Source: Comamonadaceae bacterium (lineage in GTDB: Bacteria > Pseudomonadota > Gammaproteobacteria > Burkholderiales > Burkholderiaceae_C). From it: 52,332 nt of DNA. Under the pieces are notes generated by a model, which worked only from the letters and a program-made list of their open reading frames with translations, was not told the DNA's origin and did no database searches. This document shows positions 43,690 to 52,332 of the stretch, in pieces. How positions within the stretch are numbered: position 1 is the first letter of the stretch; the number at the start of each line of letters is the position of its first letter. Position numbers and translations under genes: made by a program. The stretch is taken from positions 1 through 52,332 of the forward strand of contig CANFLU010000018.1 of assembly GCA_947447975.1 (NCBI GenBank), written 5' to 3'.

Positions 43690-45567
43690 GTGCAACTTGT
43701 GTCTCCACAAAAATCATCACTCACGGCTATGACCGTCGGCGCCATTGGCGTGGTCTATGGCGATATTGGCACCAGCGTACTGTACGCGCTCAAAGAGGTC
43801 TTCGGATCCGGGCATGTGCCCTTCACGCCGGACAATGTGTATGGCATTTTGTCCATTATTTTTTGGACGCTGACCACCATCGTTTCGCTCAAATACGTGG
43901 TGTTGGTGTTACGGGCCGACAACGCGGGTGAGGGTGGCCTGATTGCCATGCTGGCGCTTGCCTCACAAGCGGTGAAAGACAAACCGGTGTTGCGCCGGGT
44001 CTTGCTGAACGTCGGCATTTTCGGTACCTGTTTGTTTTATGGGGACGGGGTGATTACCCCGGCTATTTCGGTGCTCGGTGCGGTCGAAGGTTTGGAAGTG
44101 ATTTCGCCGCGCTTTGTGAAGTATGTAGTGCCCTTGACACTGGTGATTTTGTTCTGCCTGTTCTGGGTGCAAAAGCGCGGCACCAGTGGCATTGGTAAAT
44201 TTTTCGGCCCTATCACCCTGGTCTGGTTCGCCGCTATCGGGGCCCTGGGCGTGTTTCACATTGCCGCAAATCCAGCTATTTTGTTGGCGCTTAGCCCACA
44301 CTACGCTGTGCTGTTTGTCTGGGAAAACCCCGGCGTTACTTTTATCTTGCTGGGTGCGGTGGTCTTGTGCGTGACCGGTGCCGAGGCCTTGTATGCCGAC
44401 TTGGGCCACTTTGGCAAAAAGCCGATCCGTATGGCCTGGTTCATGGTGGTCATGCCATCGCTGACATTGAACTATTTCGGTCAAGGCGCTTTGTTGCTGG
44501 CCAACCCGGCCGCAGTGAAAAACCCGTTTTATATGATGGCGCCAGACTGGGCGCTGATACCTTTGGTGGTACTGGCCACGGCGGCGGCGGTGATTGCATC
44601 GCAGGCTTTGATTACCGGCGCTTTTAGCGTGACTAAGCAAGTCATCCAACTGGGCTACTTGCCTCGCTTGAACTTAATCCACACCAGCGCGCGCGAAGCA
44701 GGGCAGATTTATATCCCATCAGTGAACTGGGGCTTGTTTGTCGTGATTGTGCTGGCAGTAGGTATGTTCAAGTCCTCGACCAATCTGGCGGCGGCTTATG
44801 GTATCGCCGTGTGTACCGACATGCTGATTACCACCATCCTCACTTTTTTCGTCATCCGTTATCGATGGCAATACCCGCTGGCTTTATGTCTCCTGGCGAC
44901 AGGCTTTTTCTTCGCGGTGGACTTTGTGTTTTGGGCTTCCAATTTACTCAAACTTTTTGACGGTGGCTGGTTCCCCTTGGCCATTGGTGCGGTGGTGTTT
45001 GTGCTGATGGGTACTTGGAAAGACGGGCGTGCGCTGCTGAGTTCCAAAATTAAGTCCGATGCCATGGATTTGCGTGGTTTCTTGGACTCTGTGTTAATCA
45101 GTCCACCCGCGCGCGTAGAAGGCACGGCCGTGTTTTTGAGTGCCGCAGTGGGTACCGTGCCCAATGCACTTTTGCATAACCTGAAACACAACAAAGTGCT
45201 GCATGCGACCAATTTGTTTGTCACCGTACGCAACCATGAAGTCCCCTGGATCGGCTTGGACAAGCGCATCGAAATTGAGCGCCTGGGCCATGACTGCTGG
45301 CAGGTCTTGATCCACTATGGCTTTAAAAATGATCCGGACGTACCCAAAGCCTTGCAGCAACTCAAGGGCAGGGGCGTAGCCTTGGAGCCGATGTCCACGA
45401 GTTTCTTTTTATCCCGTGATACCGTGGTGCCGGTCCTGGGCGAAGGCATGGCACCTTGGCGTGAAAAGCTTTTTGCCCAAATGCACCATAACGCCAGCAG
45501 TGCTGCGGACTTTTTGAACCTGCCCAATAACTCGGTGGTCGAGATGGGCTCCAAGATAGAGATCTAG
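43690..45567 (+). CDS. kup: Potassium transporter Kup
   Basis: Proton-coupled low-affinity K+ uptake permease of the inner membrane, with about 12 helices and a cytoplasmic C-terminal domain. The 625-residue protein starts [20 protein letters not shown], then [37 protein letters not shown] and [16 protein letters not shown] [17 protein letters not shown]. Length matches the E. coli protein. The start is a GTG at 43690 or 43699; no ATG fits before the conserved region. A six-base gap joins it to benE. Confidence 0.95.
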   Translation: MQLVSPQKSSLTAMTVGAIGVVYGDIGTSVLYALKEVFGSGHVPFTPDNVYGILSIIFWTLTTIVSLKYVVLVLRADNAGEGGLIAMLALASQAVKDKPVLRRVLLNVGIFGTCLFYGDGVITPAISVLGAVEGLEVISPRFVKYVVPLTLVILFCLFWVQKRGTSGIGKFFGPITLVWFAAIGALGVFHIAANPAILLALSPHYAVLFVWENPGVTFILLGAVVLCVTGAEALYADLGHFGKKPIRMAWFMVVMPSLTLNYFGQGALLLANPAAVKNPFYMMAPDWALIPLVVLATAAAVIASQALITGAFSVTKQVIQLGYLPRLNLIHTSAREAGQIYIPSVNWGLFVVIVLAVGMFKSSTNLAAAYGIAVCTDMLITTILTFFVIRYRWQYPLALCLLATGFFFAVDFVFWASNLLKLFDGGWFPLAIGAVVFVLMGTWKDGRALLSSKIKSDAMDLRGFLDSVLISPPARVEGTAVFLSAAVGTVPNALLHNLKHNKVLHATNLFVTVRNHEVPWIGLDKRIEIERLGHDCWQVLIHYGFKNDPDVPKALQQLKGRGVALEPMSTSFFLSRDTVVPVLGEGMAPWREKLFAQMHHNASSAADFLNLPNNSVVEMGSKIEI

Positions 45568-45573
45568 TTCGCG

Positions 45574-46782
45574 GTGCAATTTTTCAAAGACCTAAGTTGG
45601 TCCACCTTTACGGCCGGTTTTGTGGCGGTGCTGGTGGGCTTTACCAGTTCCATCGCCATCGTCTTTCAGGCTGCGCAAGCCTTTGGCGCCACCCAGGAGA
45701 TGCTCGCTTCCTGGGTCTGGGCGATCAGCATCGGCATGGGCCTGACGACGGCCATTCCATCCCTGATGTTGCGTAAACCCGTGATGGTGGCCTGGAGTAC
45801 ACCCGGCGCGGCGGTATTGGCTAGTGCTGGACTGGCGGGTGGTTTCTCCATGGGCCAGGCCGTCGGTGCGTTTATGGCCAGTGCGGCCTTGATTGTGTTG
45901 ATCGGCGCCAGCGGTTGGTTTGAGGCATTGACCAAGCGCATTCCTCTGAGCATCGCCAGTGCCTTGCTCGCTGGCGTGCTGGCGCGTTTTGGTATTGCAG
46001 GTTTTGCCGCCGCCCAAACTGCTTTGCCCTTGGTCTTGCTCATGCTGTTGACCTATTTGCTGGGACGGCGTTTTATGCCTTTGTATGCGGTTCCGCTCAC
46101 CCTCTTGTTCGCTATTTTGTTTGTGGCCGGGCAAGGCGGTTTTTCCAATGTGGTGATTCCTACGGGCCTGACGTGGCCGGTCTATGTGGCGCCCGAATTT
46201 TCCTGGTCGGCTATGGTCAGTCTGGCGCTGCCTTTGTTTGTGGTGACCATGGCCTCGCAAAACATGCCCGGTGTCGCGGCCATCAAGGCCTGTGGATTTG
46301 GCGATGAGCGTGCTAGCGGGGGTGACGCCGGTTTGCCGATCTCGCGCATCCTCACCATGACTGGTGTCGCCACACTGGTGTTTGCTCCTTTTGGCGCGTT
46401 TTCACTCAACTTAAGCGCCATCACCGCCGCCATGTGTATGGGCCCCCAAGCGCATCCCGACAAGGCGCGCCGCTATACCGCTGCGGTATGTTGCGGCCTG
46501 ATTTACATTGCTTTGGGCTTGTTCGGCGCCACCATCATGGCCATGCTCAGTGCCTTTCCGCAAGCGCTGGTCGTGGCTATCGCCGGCCTGGCCTTGATGG
46601 CCACCATCGGCAATGGACTGGCCAGCGCATTGCACAAAGAATCCGACCGCGAAGCGGCGATGGTGACTTTTTTGATTACCTTAAGCGGTGTGGTCATTGG
46701 CGGCGTGGGCTCTGCCTTTTGGGGCTTGCTGGCCGGCAGTCTGGCGCTGGCTGTGCAACACTATCGGCCACGCAAGGCCTAA
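45574..46782 (+). CDS. benE: BenE-type benzoate/H+ symporter family permease
   Basis: Inner membrane permease of the BenE family, 402 residues, with about 12 hydrophobic segments. Characteristic parts are FVAVLVGFTSSIAIVFQAA, PVMVAWSTPGAAVLASAG, FVVTMASQNMPGVAAIKACG and FSLNLSAITAAMCMGPQAH. Benzoate is the known substrate of one member only; no aromatic-degradation genes are nearby, so the real cargo is open. Starts with GTG at 45574, 6 nt after kup. Confidence 0.88.
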   Translation: MQFFKDLSWSTFTAGFVAVLVGFTSSIAIVFQAAQAFGATQEMLASWVWAISIGMGLTTAIPSLMLRKPVMVAWSTPGAAVLASAGLAGGFSMGQAVGAFMASAALIVLIGASGWFEALTKRIPLSIASALLAGVLARFGIAGFAAAQTALPLVLLMLLTYLLGRRFMPLYAVPLTLLFAILFVAGQGGFSNVVIPTGLTWPVYVAPEFSWSAMVSLALPLFVVTMASQNMPGVAAIKACGFGDERASGGDAGLPISRILTMTGVATLVFAPFGAFSLNLSAITAAMCMGPQAHPDKARRYTAAVCCGLIYIALGLFGATIMAMLSAFPQALVVAIAGLALMATIGNGLASALHKESDREAAMVTFLITLSGVVIGGVGSAFWGLLAGSLALAVQHYRPRKA

Positions 46783-46871
46783 ACCGCGGGCGCTTTGACC
46801 CCTGGCTTTGCCGCTTCGCTAGGCGGGTGTTCGTACCCAGGCCTAGGATGTATTCCCGGAGGATTTTTTTG

Positions 46872-47819
46872 ATGCAGATTTTGTTTGTAGCCGACCCGCT
46901 CGAGTCTTTTCAGACCTATAAAGATTCCACTTTTTCCATGATGCGCGAGGCCCAGCGGCGCGGCCATCAGATCGCCGCTTGCGAGCCGAGACAGCTACTG
47001 TGGCAGCAAGGCGGCGTGGTGCAGGCCCACATCCGGCGCATCACCCTGACCGGACAGGCCGCGCACTGGTTTGAAGCCCAAGCAAGCGCGGTTATCGCGC
47101 TGCACAGTTTTGACGCCATCGTCATGCGCAAAGACCCGCCTTTTGACAGCGAATATTTTTACGCCACGCATATGCTGGAGCAAGCCGAACGCGAAGGCGC
47201 CAAGGTCTTTAACAAGCCGCGCGCCCTGCGTGACCACCCCGAAAAGCTGGCCATCATGGAGTTCCCCCAGCACATAGGCCCCACGCTGGTGACCCGCGAT
47301 GCGCAAGCGGTGCGCGCTTTTCATGCCGAGCACCAGGACATCATCTTGAAGCCACTAGACGGTATGGGTGGCATGGGCATTTTCCGCGTCAAGGCTGATG
47401 GGCTGAACCTGGGTAGCATCATCGAAACACTCAACCGCGAGGGTGCGCAGAGCCTGATGGTGCAAAAGTTTCTACCTGAAATCGCCCAAGGCGACAAGCG
47501 CGTACTGGTCATTGGCGGGGTGCCCGTGCCTTTTTGCTTGGCGCGTATCCCGCAGGGCGGTGAGGTGCGTGGCAACCTGGCGGCCGGTGGCCTGGGCGTA
47601 GCCCAGCCCTTGAACGATGCTGACCGCGCCATGGCCCTGGCCATAGGCCCGACGCTGGCGGCACGCGGGCTCTTGCTGGTGGGGCTGGACATCATCGGCA
47701 CGCACCTGACCGAGATCAATGTCACCAGTCCGACCTGTTTTCAAGAGATCAGCGACCAGACCGGCTTTGATGTGCCGTCCATGTTTGTCGACGCGCTGGA
47801 GGCCGCCGTCGCAGCCTGA
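46872..47819 (+). CDS. gshB: Glutathione synthase
   Basis: Joins gamma-glutamylcysteine and glycine with ATP. The 315-residue ATP-grasp protein starts MQILFVADPLESFQTYKDST, has VMRKDPPFDSEYFYATHML, KPLDGMGGMGIFRV and ending ITSPTC-like INVTSPTCFQEI. The ATG at 46872 has GGAGG at 8 nt. A longer in-frame reading begins inside benE (46434) and is not used. Normal length. Confidence 0.96.
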   Translation: MQILFVADPLESFQTYKDSTFSMMREAQRRGHQIAACEPRQLLWQQGGVVQAHIRRITLTGQAAHWFEAQASAVIALHSFDAIVMRKDPPFDSEYFYATHMLEQAEREGAKVFNKPRALRDHPEKLAIMEFPQHIGPTLVTRDAQAVRAFHAEHQDIILKPLDGMGGMGIFRVKADGLNLGSIIETLNREGAQSLMVQKFLPEIAQGDKRVLVIGGVPVPFCLARIPQGGEVRGNLAAGGLGVAQPLNDADRAMALAIGPTLAARGLLLVGLDIIGTHLTEINVTSPTCFQEISDQTGFDVPSMFVDALEAAVAA

Positions 47820-47832
47820 CGCAAGGCGCTGC

Positions 47833-48024
47833 CTAATCGCGCGGCTCGCTCCAGAGTTTTCCGCCGGTAGCCCAGTTTTCAGCTTTGATGTCGGTGATGA
47901 TCACATCCACCGAGCCGGGTGAACCGCCCAGCACTTCAACGCTGACGCGGGTAATTTCTTGCACCAGTTTATTCTTTTGTTCCAGGGTGCGGCCTTCAAT
48001 CATTTCTACGTGGTAGGTCGGCAT
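47833..48024 (-). CDS. 4-oxalocrotonate tautomerase family protein
   Basis: Small tautomerase of 63 residues. It starts M-PTYHVEMIEGRTLEQKN, so removal of Met leaves the catalytic Pro1 that defines the family; Arg39-type residues cannot be placed with certainty. The ATG at 48024 is chosen for this Pro; the frame extends five codons upstream. It is convergent with gshB and has no pathway neighbours, so the substrate is unknown. Confidence 0.88.
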   Translation of the reverse strand: MPTYHVEMIEGRTLEQKNKLVQEITRVSVEVLGGSPGSVDVIITDIKAENWATGGKLWSEPRD

Positions 48025-48050
48025 GGTTTTCCTTTGCAATCGAGTACGGT

Positions 48051-49658
48051 TTGGGTCTTGGGGCTTTGGCTCCGGCCTTGGGGCGGCAGTTTAGACTGCG
48101 GCATGCTTTCATCTTGGAAAATTTAATTTTGCCCGCATTGATACGCGATGCTTATCCCGCGCTGGGCCAGCACCCGCGCCACCGAGCGCTGTTAGCCGCA
48201 TTGGTCTTGCTGCATGCCGTGGTGGGCGCCTGCATCGGCCTGTCGGTGGACGAGGCGCATTACCTTTTATACGCTTACCACCCAGCGCTGAGTTATTTTG
48301 ACCATCCGCCTTTGGTTGGCTGGGTCCAATGGCCTTTGGTGGCGGTGGATGCACCCGTGGCCTATTTGCGTTTCGTACCCGGATTTTTATGGTTGGGGAC
48401 GGTGCTGGGCGCGTACCGGTTGGCCGATTATCTGCAAGGCAAACGCAATTTTGGCTATACCGGTGATGCCGGTTTGTGGTGCCTGGCTGCGCTGGCACTG
48501 GCGCCCTTGTTGCATGTGTTGGCCATAGGCTTGGTGCCCGATACCTTGCTGATGTTTTTCACTGTTTTGCTCATGGGTCAGACCTTGCGCCTGATGCAGC
48601 CCGACAGCCTGACCCAGGGACTTGCCTGGCTGGGATGGGGCTGCCTGTTGGGTCTGGCGGGCTTGAGCAAATACACCGCCCTCTTTTTTGCCTTGGCATC
48701 GGGTCTGTGCCTTGTATCCGCCCATGGCGTGCGCGTGTTGCGCTCGCCATGGCCCTGGCTGGCGGTGCTGTTGGCACTGCTCATGGTCTCGCCGGTGCTG
48801 GCGTGGAATGCAACGCATGATTGGGTGTCTTTTCGCTACCAGGGCCAGCATGGTGCGGGCAATGGTTGGCAGGTGGGGGAAGTAGCGCGCTTTGCGTTGC
48901 TGCAATTGCTGGCCTTTGGGCCTTTGCTGCTTTGGGGTATGTGGGGGCATAGCAAGCAGGGGATGCTGCGTTTATTTTTTGCCTTGCCCTGGCTGGTGCT
49001 AGCCTATTTGGCTGGCGGGGGTAGCAGCTTGCCGCATTGGACGGCACCCGCCTGGGTGGCGCTGGCGCCATTTGCTGGTGTGGGGCTGGCGCGCTACCGC
49101 TATGGCCATGGGGACCGGGGCCGTCAGCGCCTGCGCACGCAGGTTTTGGGCGCGTTGGTATTGCTGCAAGGACTGGCGTGCGCCGCATTGCTGTGGCTGA
49201 TGGTGTCCGCCGGTGCACCCTTGCTGCCGCGCACTTGGGACAACACGTCCGTGGGCGCCAACCCCTTTGCGGAACTCTTCGGCTGGGACCAGGCCGGCGC
49301 GCGGGCGGTCAGCCTGGCGCAGGCGCAAGGCCTTGCCAGCGTGTCGGTACAAAATTGGACGCTGGCCAGCCGCCTGGCTTGGTCCGTCCGACCCCTGCCG
49401 GTGCATGTGCTGGCTCCGGGCTATAGCCAGTTTTCCCTCTGGGCCGGCGATTTGCCCGTGGGGGCAAGCACCTTGCTCGTGGACAACTCTTTGCTGGCCT
49501 TTGAGACGCCCTTGGGTCCGCATGGCTTTGCCAGTTGCCAATTGCTCGATACTTTGGATGCACGACATGGCGGCGCACCGGTGGCGCGTTTTCGTTTTTA
49601 TGCTTGCCAGGGCTGGGCCGGCGATCCACAACCACGTAACCGGGAGCCCGGGCCATGA
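48051..49658 (+). CDS. ArnT/PMT-type glycosyltransferase, membrane bound
   Basis: Polytopic glycosyltransferase of the GT-C group using a lipid-linked sugar. The protein has about 10-12 helices; the first loop carries SVDEAHYLLYAYHPALSYFD with the catalytic-type acidic pair (DE) and the HPPLVGW motif usual for this group, and a soluble C-terminal part. No ATG exists before the first helix; possible starts are TTG codons from 48051 to about 48137, so the true length (about 505-535 residues) is uncertain. Its end overlaps the PAP2 gene (ATGA-type), suggesting a joint role in modifying lipid A, lipid or protein. Confidence 0.82.
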   Translation: MGLGALAPALGRQFRLRHAFILENLILPALIRDAYPALGQHPRHRALLAALVLLHAVVGACIGLSVDEAHYLLYAYHPALSYFDHPPLVGWVQWPLVAVDAPVAYLRFVPGFLWLGTVLGAYRLADYLQGKRNFGYTGDAGLWCLAALALAPLLHVLAIGLVPDTLLMFFTVLLMGQTLRLMQPDSLTQGLAWLGWGCLLGLAGLSKYTALFFALASGLCLVSAHGVRVLRSPWPWLAVLLALLMVSPVLAWNATHDWVSFRYQGQHGAGNGWQVGEVARFALLQLLAFGPLLLWGMWGHSKQGMLRLFFALPWLVLAYLAGGGSSLPHWTAPAWVALAPFAGVGLARYRYGHGDRGRQRLRTQVLGALVLLQGLACAALLWLMVSAGAPLLPRTWDNTSVGANPFAELFGWDQAGARAVSLAQAQGLASVSVQNWTLASRLAWSVRPLPVHVLAPGYSQFSLWAGDLPVGASTLLVDNSLLAFETPLGPHGFASCQLLDTLDARHGGAPVARFRFYACQGWAGDPQPRNREPGP

Positions 49659-50413
49659 ATGCGCGGTGGTGGTTGCCGCTGCTGGTGTTGGTGTTGGCTG
49701 CGCCGCTGTGGCTCCATTGGTGGGAGCCGGCCTTGTTTTTGGCCATCAACCAGGCCTGCGCCAGCGTCCCTGCAGTGCTATGGGCGACGCTCTCTTTGGG
49801 CGGCAATGCTTGGGGTGTGTTGGCTTTGACCTCGCCTTTGTTGGTGCTTGCGCCGCGTCTTTTGTGGGCTTGGTTGTGCGCCGCGCCGGTGGCAGTGATT
49901 TTGGTACGCATCGGCAAGGAATGGCTGATGAGCCCGCGCCCGGCCGGGGTCATTGAGCATGCGCAAATCCGTCTGGTGGGCGAACCCATGGAGCTTGCTT
50001 CTATGCCCTCGGGGCACACGCTGACGGCATTTGCCGTGGCGGGCAGTATTTATTTTGCGCTGGATGCCCAGCGGCGCCAGCGCTTTATGTGGCTATGGTT
50101 GATGGCGGCCCTGGTGGGCCTATCGCGCATCGCGCTGGGCGCGCATTGGCCGGGTGATGTGGTGGTGGGCGCTTGTTTAGGGGTATGGGCAGCTGCCATC
50201 GGGCACCTGCTTTGGCGCCGCATAGGGCCTGGGGTGCTTGCGCCAAAGGGCTGGCAAATGCGCTTGCTGGCCGCGGTGATGGCGCTGGCGCTCTACCAAA
50301 TGTTGGATGCACCCTTGGATTACGATGAAAGCCGCCAAGCGCAACATGCGCTGGCAATCGTGTTGGTGTTGGTGTTGCTGCGTTTTGGCCGTCAGCAGCG
50401 CAAGGAGGACTGA
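49655..50413 (+). CDS. PAP2 family phosphatase
   Basis: Membrane phosphatase of the type-2 phosphatidic acid phosphatase family, 252 residues with about six helices. All three active-site motifs are present: KEWLMSPRP (K-x6-RP), PSGH, and SRIALGAHWPGD (SR-x5-H-x3-D). Likely substrates are lipid diphosphates such as undecaprenyl diphosphate, or lipid A phosphates. Start ATG overlaps the end of the glycosyltransferase gene by 4 nt. Confidence 0.9.
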   Translation: MNARWWLPLLVLVLAAPLWLHWWEPALFLAINQACASVPAVLWATLSLGGNAWGVLALTSPLLVLAPRLLWAWLCAAPVAVILVRIGKEWLMSPRPAGVIEHAQIRLVGEPMELASMPSGHTLTAFAVAGSIYFALDAQRRQRFMWLWLMAALVGLSRIALGAHWPGDVVVGACLGVWAAAIGHLLWRRIGPGVLAPKGWQMRLLAAVMALALYQMLDAPLDYDESRQAQHALAIVLVLVLLRFGRQQRKED

Positions 50414-50418
50414 TACAC

Positions 50419-51453
50419 ATGGCTAAAAAATCAAACGAGGCCCCACTGCAACTAGGGCTGCCAGAGGTTGCGCTGGCCCGCCGCTACAGCCTGGGGTTCG
50501 CTCTTTTGCTGGCGCTGGGCATCTTGCATTTCGCGCTGCTTCCTGGCTTGCTAGGCGCCTGCCTGGGCTTTTTGGCGGCCAAGGCGCTGGTCCGTTTAGG
50601 ACAGCGCTGGCGTTACGGTCCTAGGGCGACGCTCGCCGCGGCGGTGGTAATCGTGTTACCCCTGCTAGCACTGCTGCTGGCCTTGCTTAACGCCAAGGCG
50701 ATGGCCTTGGGCGCCGCCGGTCAGTACCAGGCGCTGCTGCACTACCTGGCGCAAACGATTTTGGAAATCCGCAAAAAAATACCTCCCGATTGGGCGCAGT
50801 ACTTGCCCGAGGAGCTGATGGACGTACAACTCTGGTTGGCCGACATGCTCAAGTCCAAAGCCAGTGTGTTGGCGGGTGCGGGTACGCAAGGCTTGCACGG
50901 GCTCCTGCTGGTCTACGTGGGCCTGGTCGTTGGTGCGTTGATGGCAGCGGGCACCATAGCGGCCAGCAGCGCACCGTTGCGCTTGCAAATGCGCGAGCGG
51001 GGACGCCTGTTTATCGCCGCGTTCAGCCAGGTGGTGGTGGCGCAGTTTTGGATTGCGGTGTTTAACGCCTCTTGCACCGCGACGCTTTTGCTGATCGCAT
51101 TGCCGCTGGCCGGGGCGCAAGTGCCTTACATCGGGCCGCTGGTCACGCTTACATTTTTTTGCGGTCTGATCCCTATCGTCGGCAACCTGCTGTGTAACGC
51201 CATGCTGACCCTGGCAGGTTTGTCGGTGTCGGTCGGCGTTGGCATCGCTTGTCTGGTGTTTCTGGTGGTCATCCACAAAGCCGAGTACGCCATCAACGCG
51301 CGCATTCTGGGCAAACACACCAACACCGCCTCCTGGGAGCTATTGGCCGTGATGTTTGTCGGGGAAGCCATATTTGGACTGCCCGGTCTGGTGGCTGCGC
51401 CCCTGTATTACGGTTACGCCAAAAAAGAGTGGCAAGCCGGTGGCTGGATTTGA
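50419..51453 (+). CDS. AI-2E family transporter
   Basis: Polytopic membrane protein of the AI-2E (PerM/YdiK-like) permease family, 344 residues with about eight helices. Marks are LGACLGFLAAKALVRLGQRW, a long central loop with IRKKIPPDWAQYLPEELMD, and the C-terminal ARILGKHTNTASWELLAVMF with VGEAIFGLPGLVAAPLYYG. Substrate unknown; the family name reflects one member. Start ATG 5 nt after the PAP2 stop. Last gene before groESL. Confidence 0.86.
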   Translation: MAKKSNEAPLQLGLPEVALARRYSLGFALLLALGILHFALLPGLLGACLGFLAAKALVRLGQRWRYGPRATLAAAVVIVLPLLALLLALLNAKAMALGAAGQYQALLHYLAQTILEIRKKIPPDWAQYLPEELMDVQLWLADMLKSKASVLAGAGTQGLHGLLLVYVGLVVGALMAAGTIAASSAPLRLQMRERGRLFIAAFSQVVVAQFWIAVFNASCTATLLLIALPLAGAQVPYIGPLVTLTFFCGLIPIVGNLLCNAMLTLAGLSVSVGVGIACLVFLVVIHKAEYAINARILGKHTNTASWELLAVMFVGEAIFGLPGLVAAPLYYGYAKKEWQAGGWI

Positions 51454-51518
51454 AGGCGCTTTGCCGGGTTTTCAGCCCTGGTGAAGTCATTTCAGAGGCC
51501 TTGTCGCCCGTCCTCCCC

Positions 51519-51572
51519 TTGAAAACCCAGGAAAAGACGTTATCATTAGCACTCGTTGGGGTTGAGTGCTAA
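51519..51572 (+). promoter_or_regulatory. groESL promoter with CIRCE operator
   Basis: A perfect CIRCE element, TTAGCACTC-N9-GAGTGCTAA, lies at 51546-51572 and is the binding site of the heat-shock repressor HrcA. A promoter TTGAAA (51519-51524), 16 nt, TATCAT (51541-51546) abuts it, so HrcA binding would cover the start of transcription. The groES ATG is about 97 nt downstream. Confidence 0.95.
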
Positions 51573-51668
51573 CAAAACCACCCCACCTATCTGTTGCAGT
51601 CCCCTTTATCAGCAAAGGCGGGCCGCCTGATTTTTTCAATAGTCGTTTCTAAACTTAGGAGATTCCTC

Positions 51669-51959
51669 ATGAAACTGCGCCCATTGGCAGATCGCGTGAT
51701 TGTTAAGCGCGTCGAAAGCGAAACCAAAACCGCCTCCGGCATCGTCATCCCTGACAACGCCGCCGAGAAGCCCGATCAGGGCGAAGTCTTGGCCGTCGGC
51801 CCAGGCAAGCGCAATGACAAAGGCGAATTGGCCGCCCTGACCGTCAAGGTGGGTGACCGCGTTTTGTTTGGCAAGTACAGCGGCCAGACCGTCAAGGTCG
51901 ATGGCGACGAACTGCTGGTAATGAAAGAAGACGACCTCTTCGCCGTTGTCGAGAAGTAA
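51669..51959 (+). CDS. groES: Co-chaperonin GroES
   Basis: Heptameric lid of the GroEL folding chamber. The 96-residue protein reads [20 protein letters not shown] at its start, has the mobile loop [11 protein letters not shown] and the end DLFAVVEK, all standard. The ATG at 51669 has AGGAG at 7 nt. Preceded by the CIRCE-controlled promoter, followed after 163 nt by groEL. Confidence 0.98.
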   Translation: MKLRPLADRVIVKRVESETKTASGIVIPDNAAEKPDQGEVLAVGPGKRNDKGELAALTVKVGDRVLFGKYSGQTVKVDGDELLVMKEDDLFAVVEK

Positions 51960-52104
51960 TTGCTACTGCGCGAACGCCATGCGTCCTTGCCCCATGCTCG
52001 CCATCCTGATGTATAAAAAGTACGTTCCGGTGTCTGTGCGCGGTGCGCCTAGGCTGACGTTCGCTCGCGACGCAATGTGTCACCAACAAGGTTTTTTTAA
52101 TTGA

Positions 52105-52332
<228 letters not shown>

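Noticed and set aside
46434..46871. N-terminal extension of gshB
   Set aside because: The frame is open inside benE, but the GshB family start and a GGAGG Shine-Dalgarno are at 46872.

Overview
The window is a chromosomal segment of a phototrophic betaproteobacterium, most likely a Comamonadaceae member close to Rhodoferax or Rubrivivax. This rests on three things: a type 2 photosynthesis gene cluster in the order crtEF-bchCXYZ-pufBALMC-crtADC, several Burkholderiales-type porins, and the high-GC betaproteobacterial housekeeping genes around them. The placement is inferred from gene content and protein sequence, since no search could be run.

Layout. Positions 1-415 hold the 3' end of a 23S rRNA gene, a complete 5S rRNA gene and a strong two-way terminator. 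Positions 456-18664 are one half of a photosynthesis cluster, all on the minus strand. In transcription order it reads bchI, bchD, bchO (Mg chelatase subunits and a partner protein), then crtE, crtF, bchC, bchX, bchY, bchZ, then pufB, an unrecognised small membrane protein gene, pufA, pufL, pufM, pufC, and finally crtA, crtD, crtC. Together these encode parts of bacteriochlorophyll a synthesis, spheroidene-series carotenoid synthesis, and the reaction centre with its LH1 antenna and tetraheme cytochrome. PpsR/CrtJ-type sites (TGT-N12-ACA) lie before bchI, crtE and bchC, and all three share a TGACA-N8-TGTCA core. Hairpins after pufA and pufC probably set the ratio of antenna to reaction centre and limit read-through into crtADC.

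Positions 18842-29023 carry general genes: a luciferase-like flavin enzyme, a DUF1003 membrane protein, queC, a DUF1501/DUF1800 export pair, a 5'-nucleotidase, ilvA, an OsmC protein, a HepT/MntA toxin-antitoxin pair beside a possible AbiEii-like remnant, and coq7. Positions 29338-33098 hold three porin genes. Each is followed, exactly 7 nt after its stop codon, by the same 16-nt palindromic motif and then by a terminator about 75 nt after the stop.

Positions 33305-52332 are core genes: fur and bamE (divergent), dapB, an ExbB/ExbD pair, leuS-lptE-holA, proA, gshA-kup-benE-gshB, a small tautomerase, a glycosyltransferase/PAP2/AI-2E permease group, and groES-groEL behind a perfect CIRCE operator. 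groEL runs off the end of the window.

The most interesting unexplained items are the 74-residue ORF inserted between pufB and pufA, which looks like an LH1-beta relative with the bacteriochlorophyll ligand His replaced by Gln and a long C-terminal tail; the conserved porin 3' UTR module; and the 349-nt same-strand overlap of crtD and crtC. No CRISPR array, insertion sequence, tRNA gene or origin was seen.
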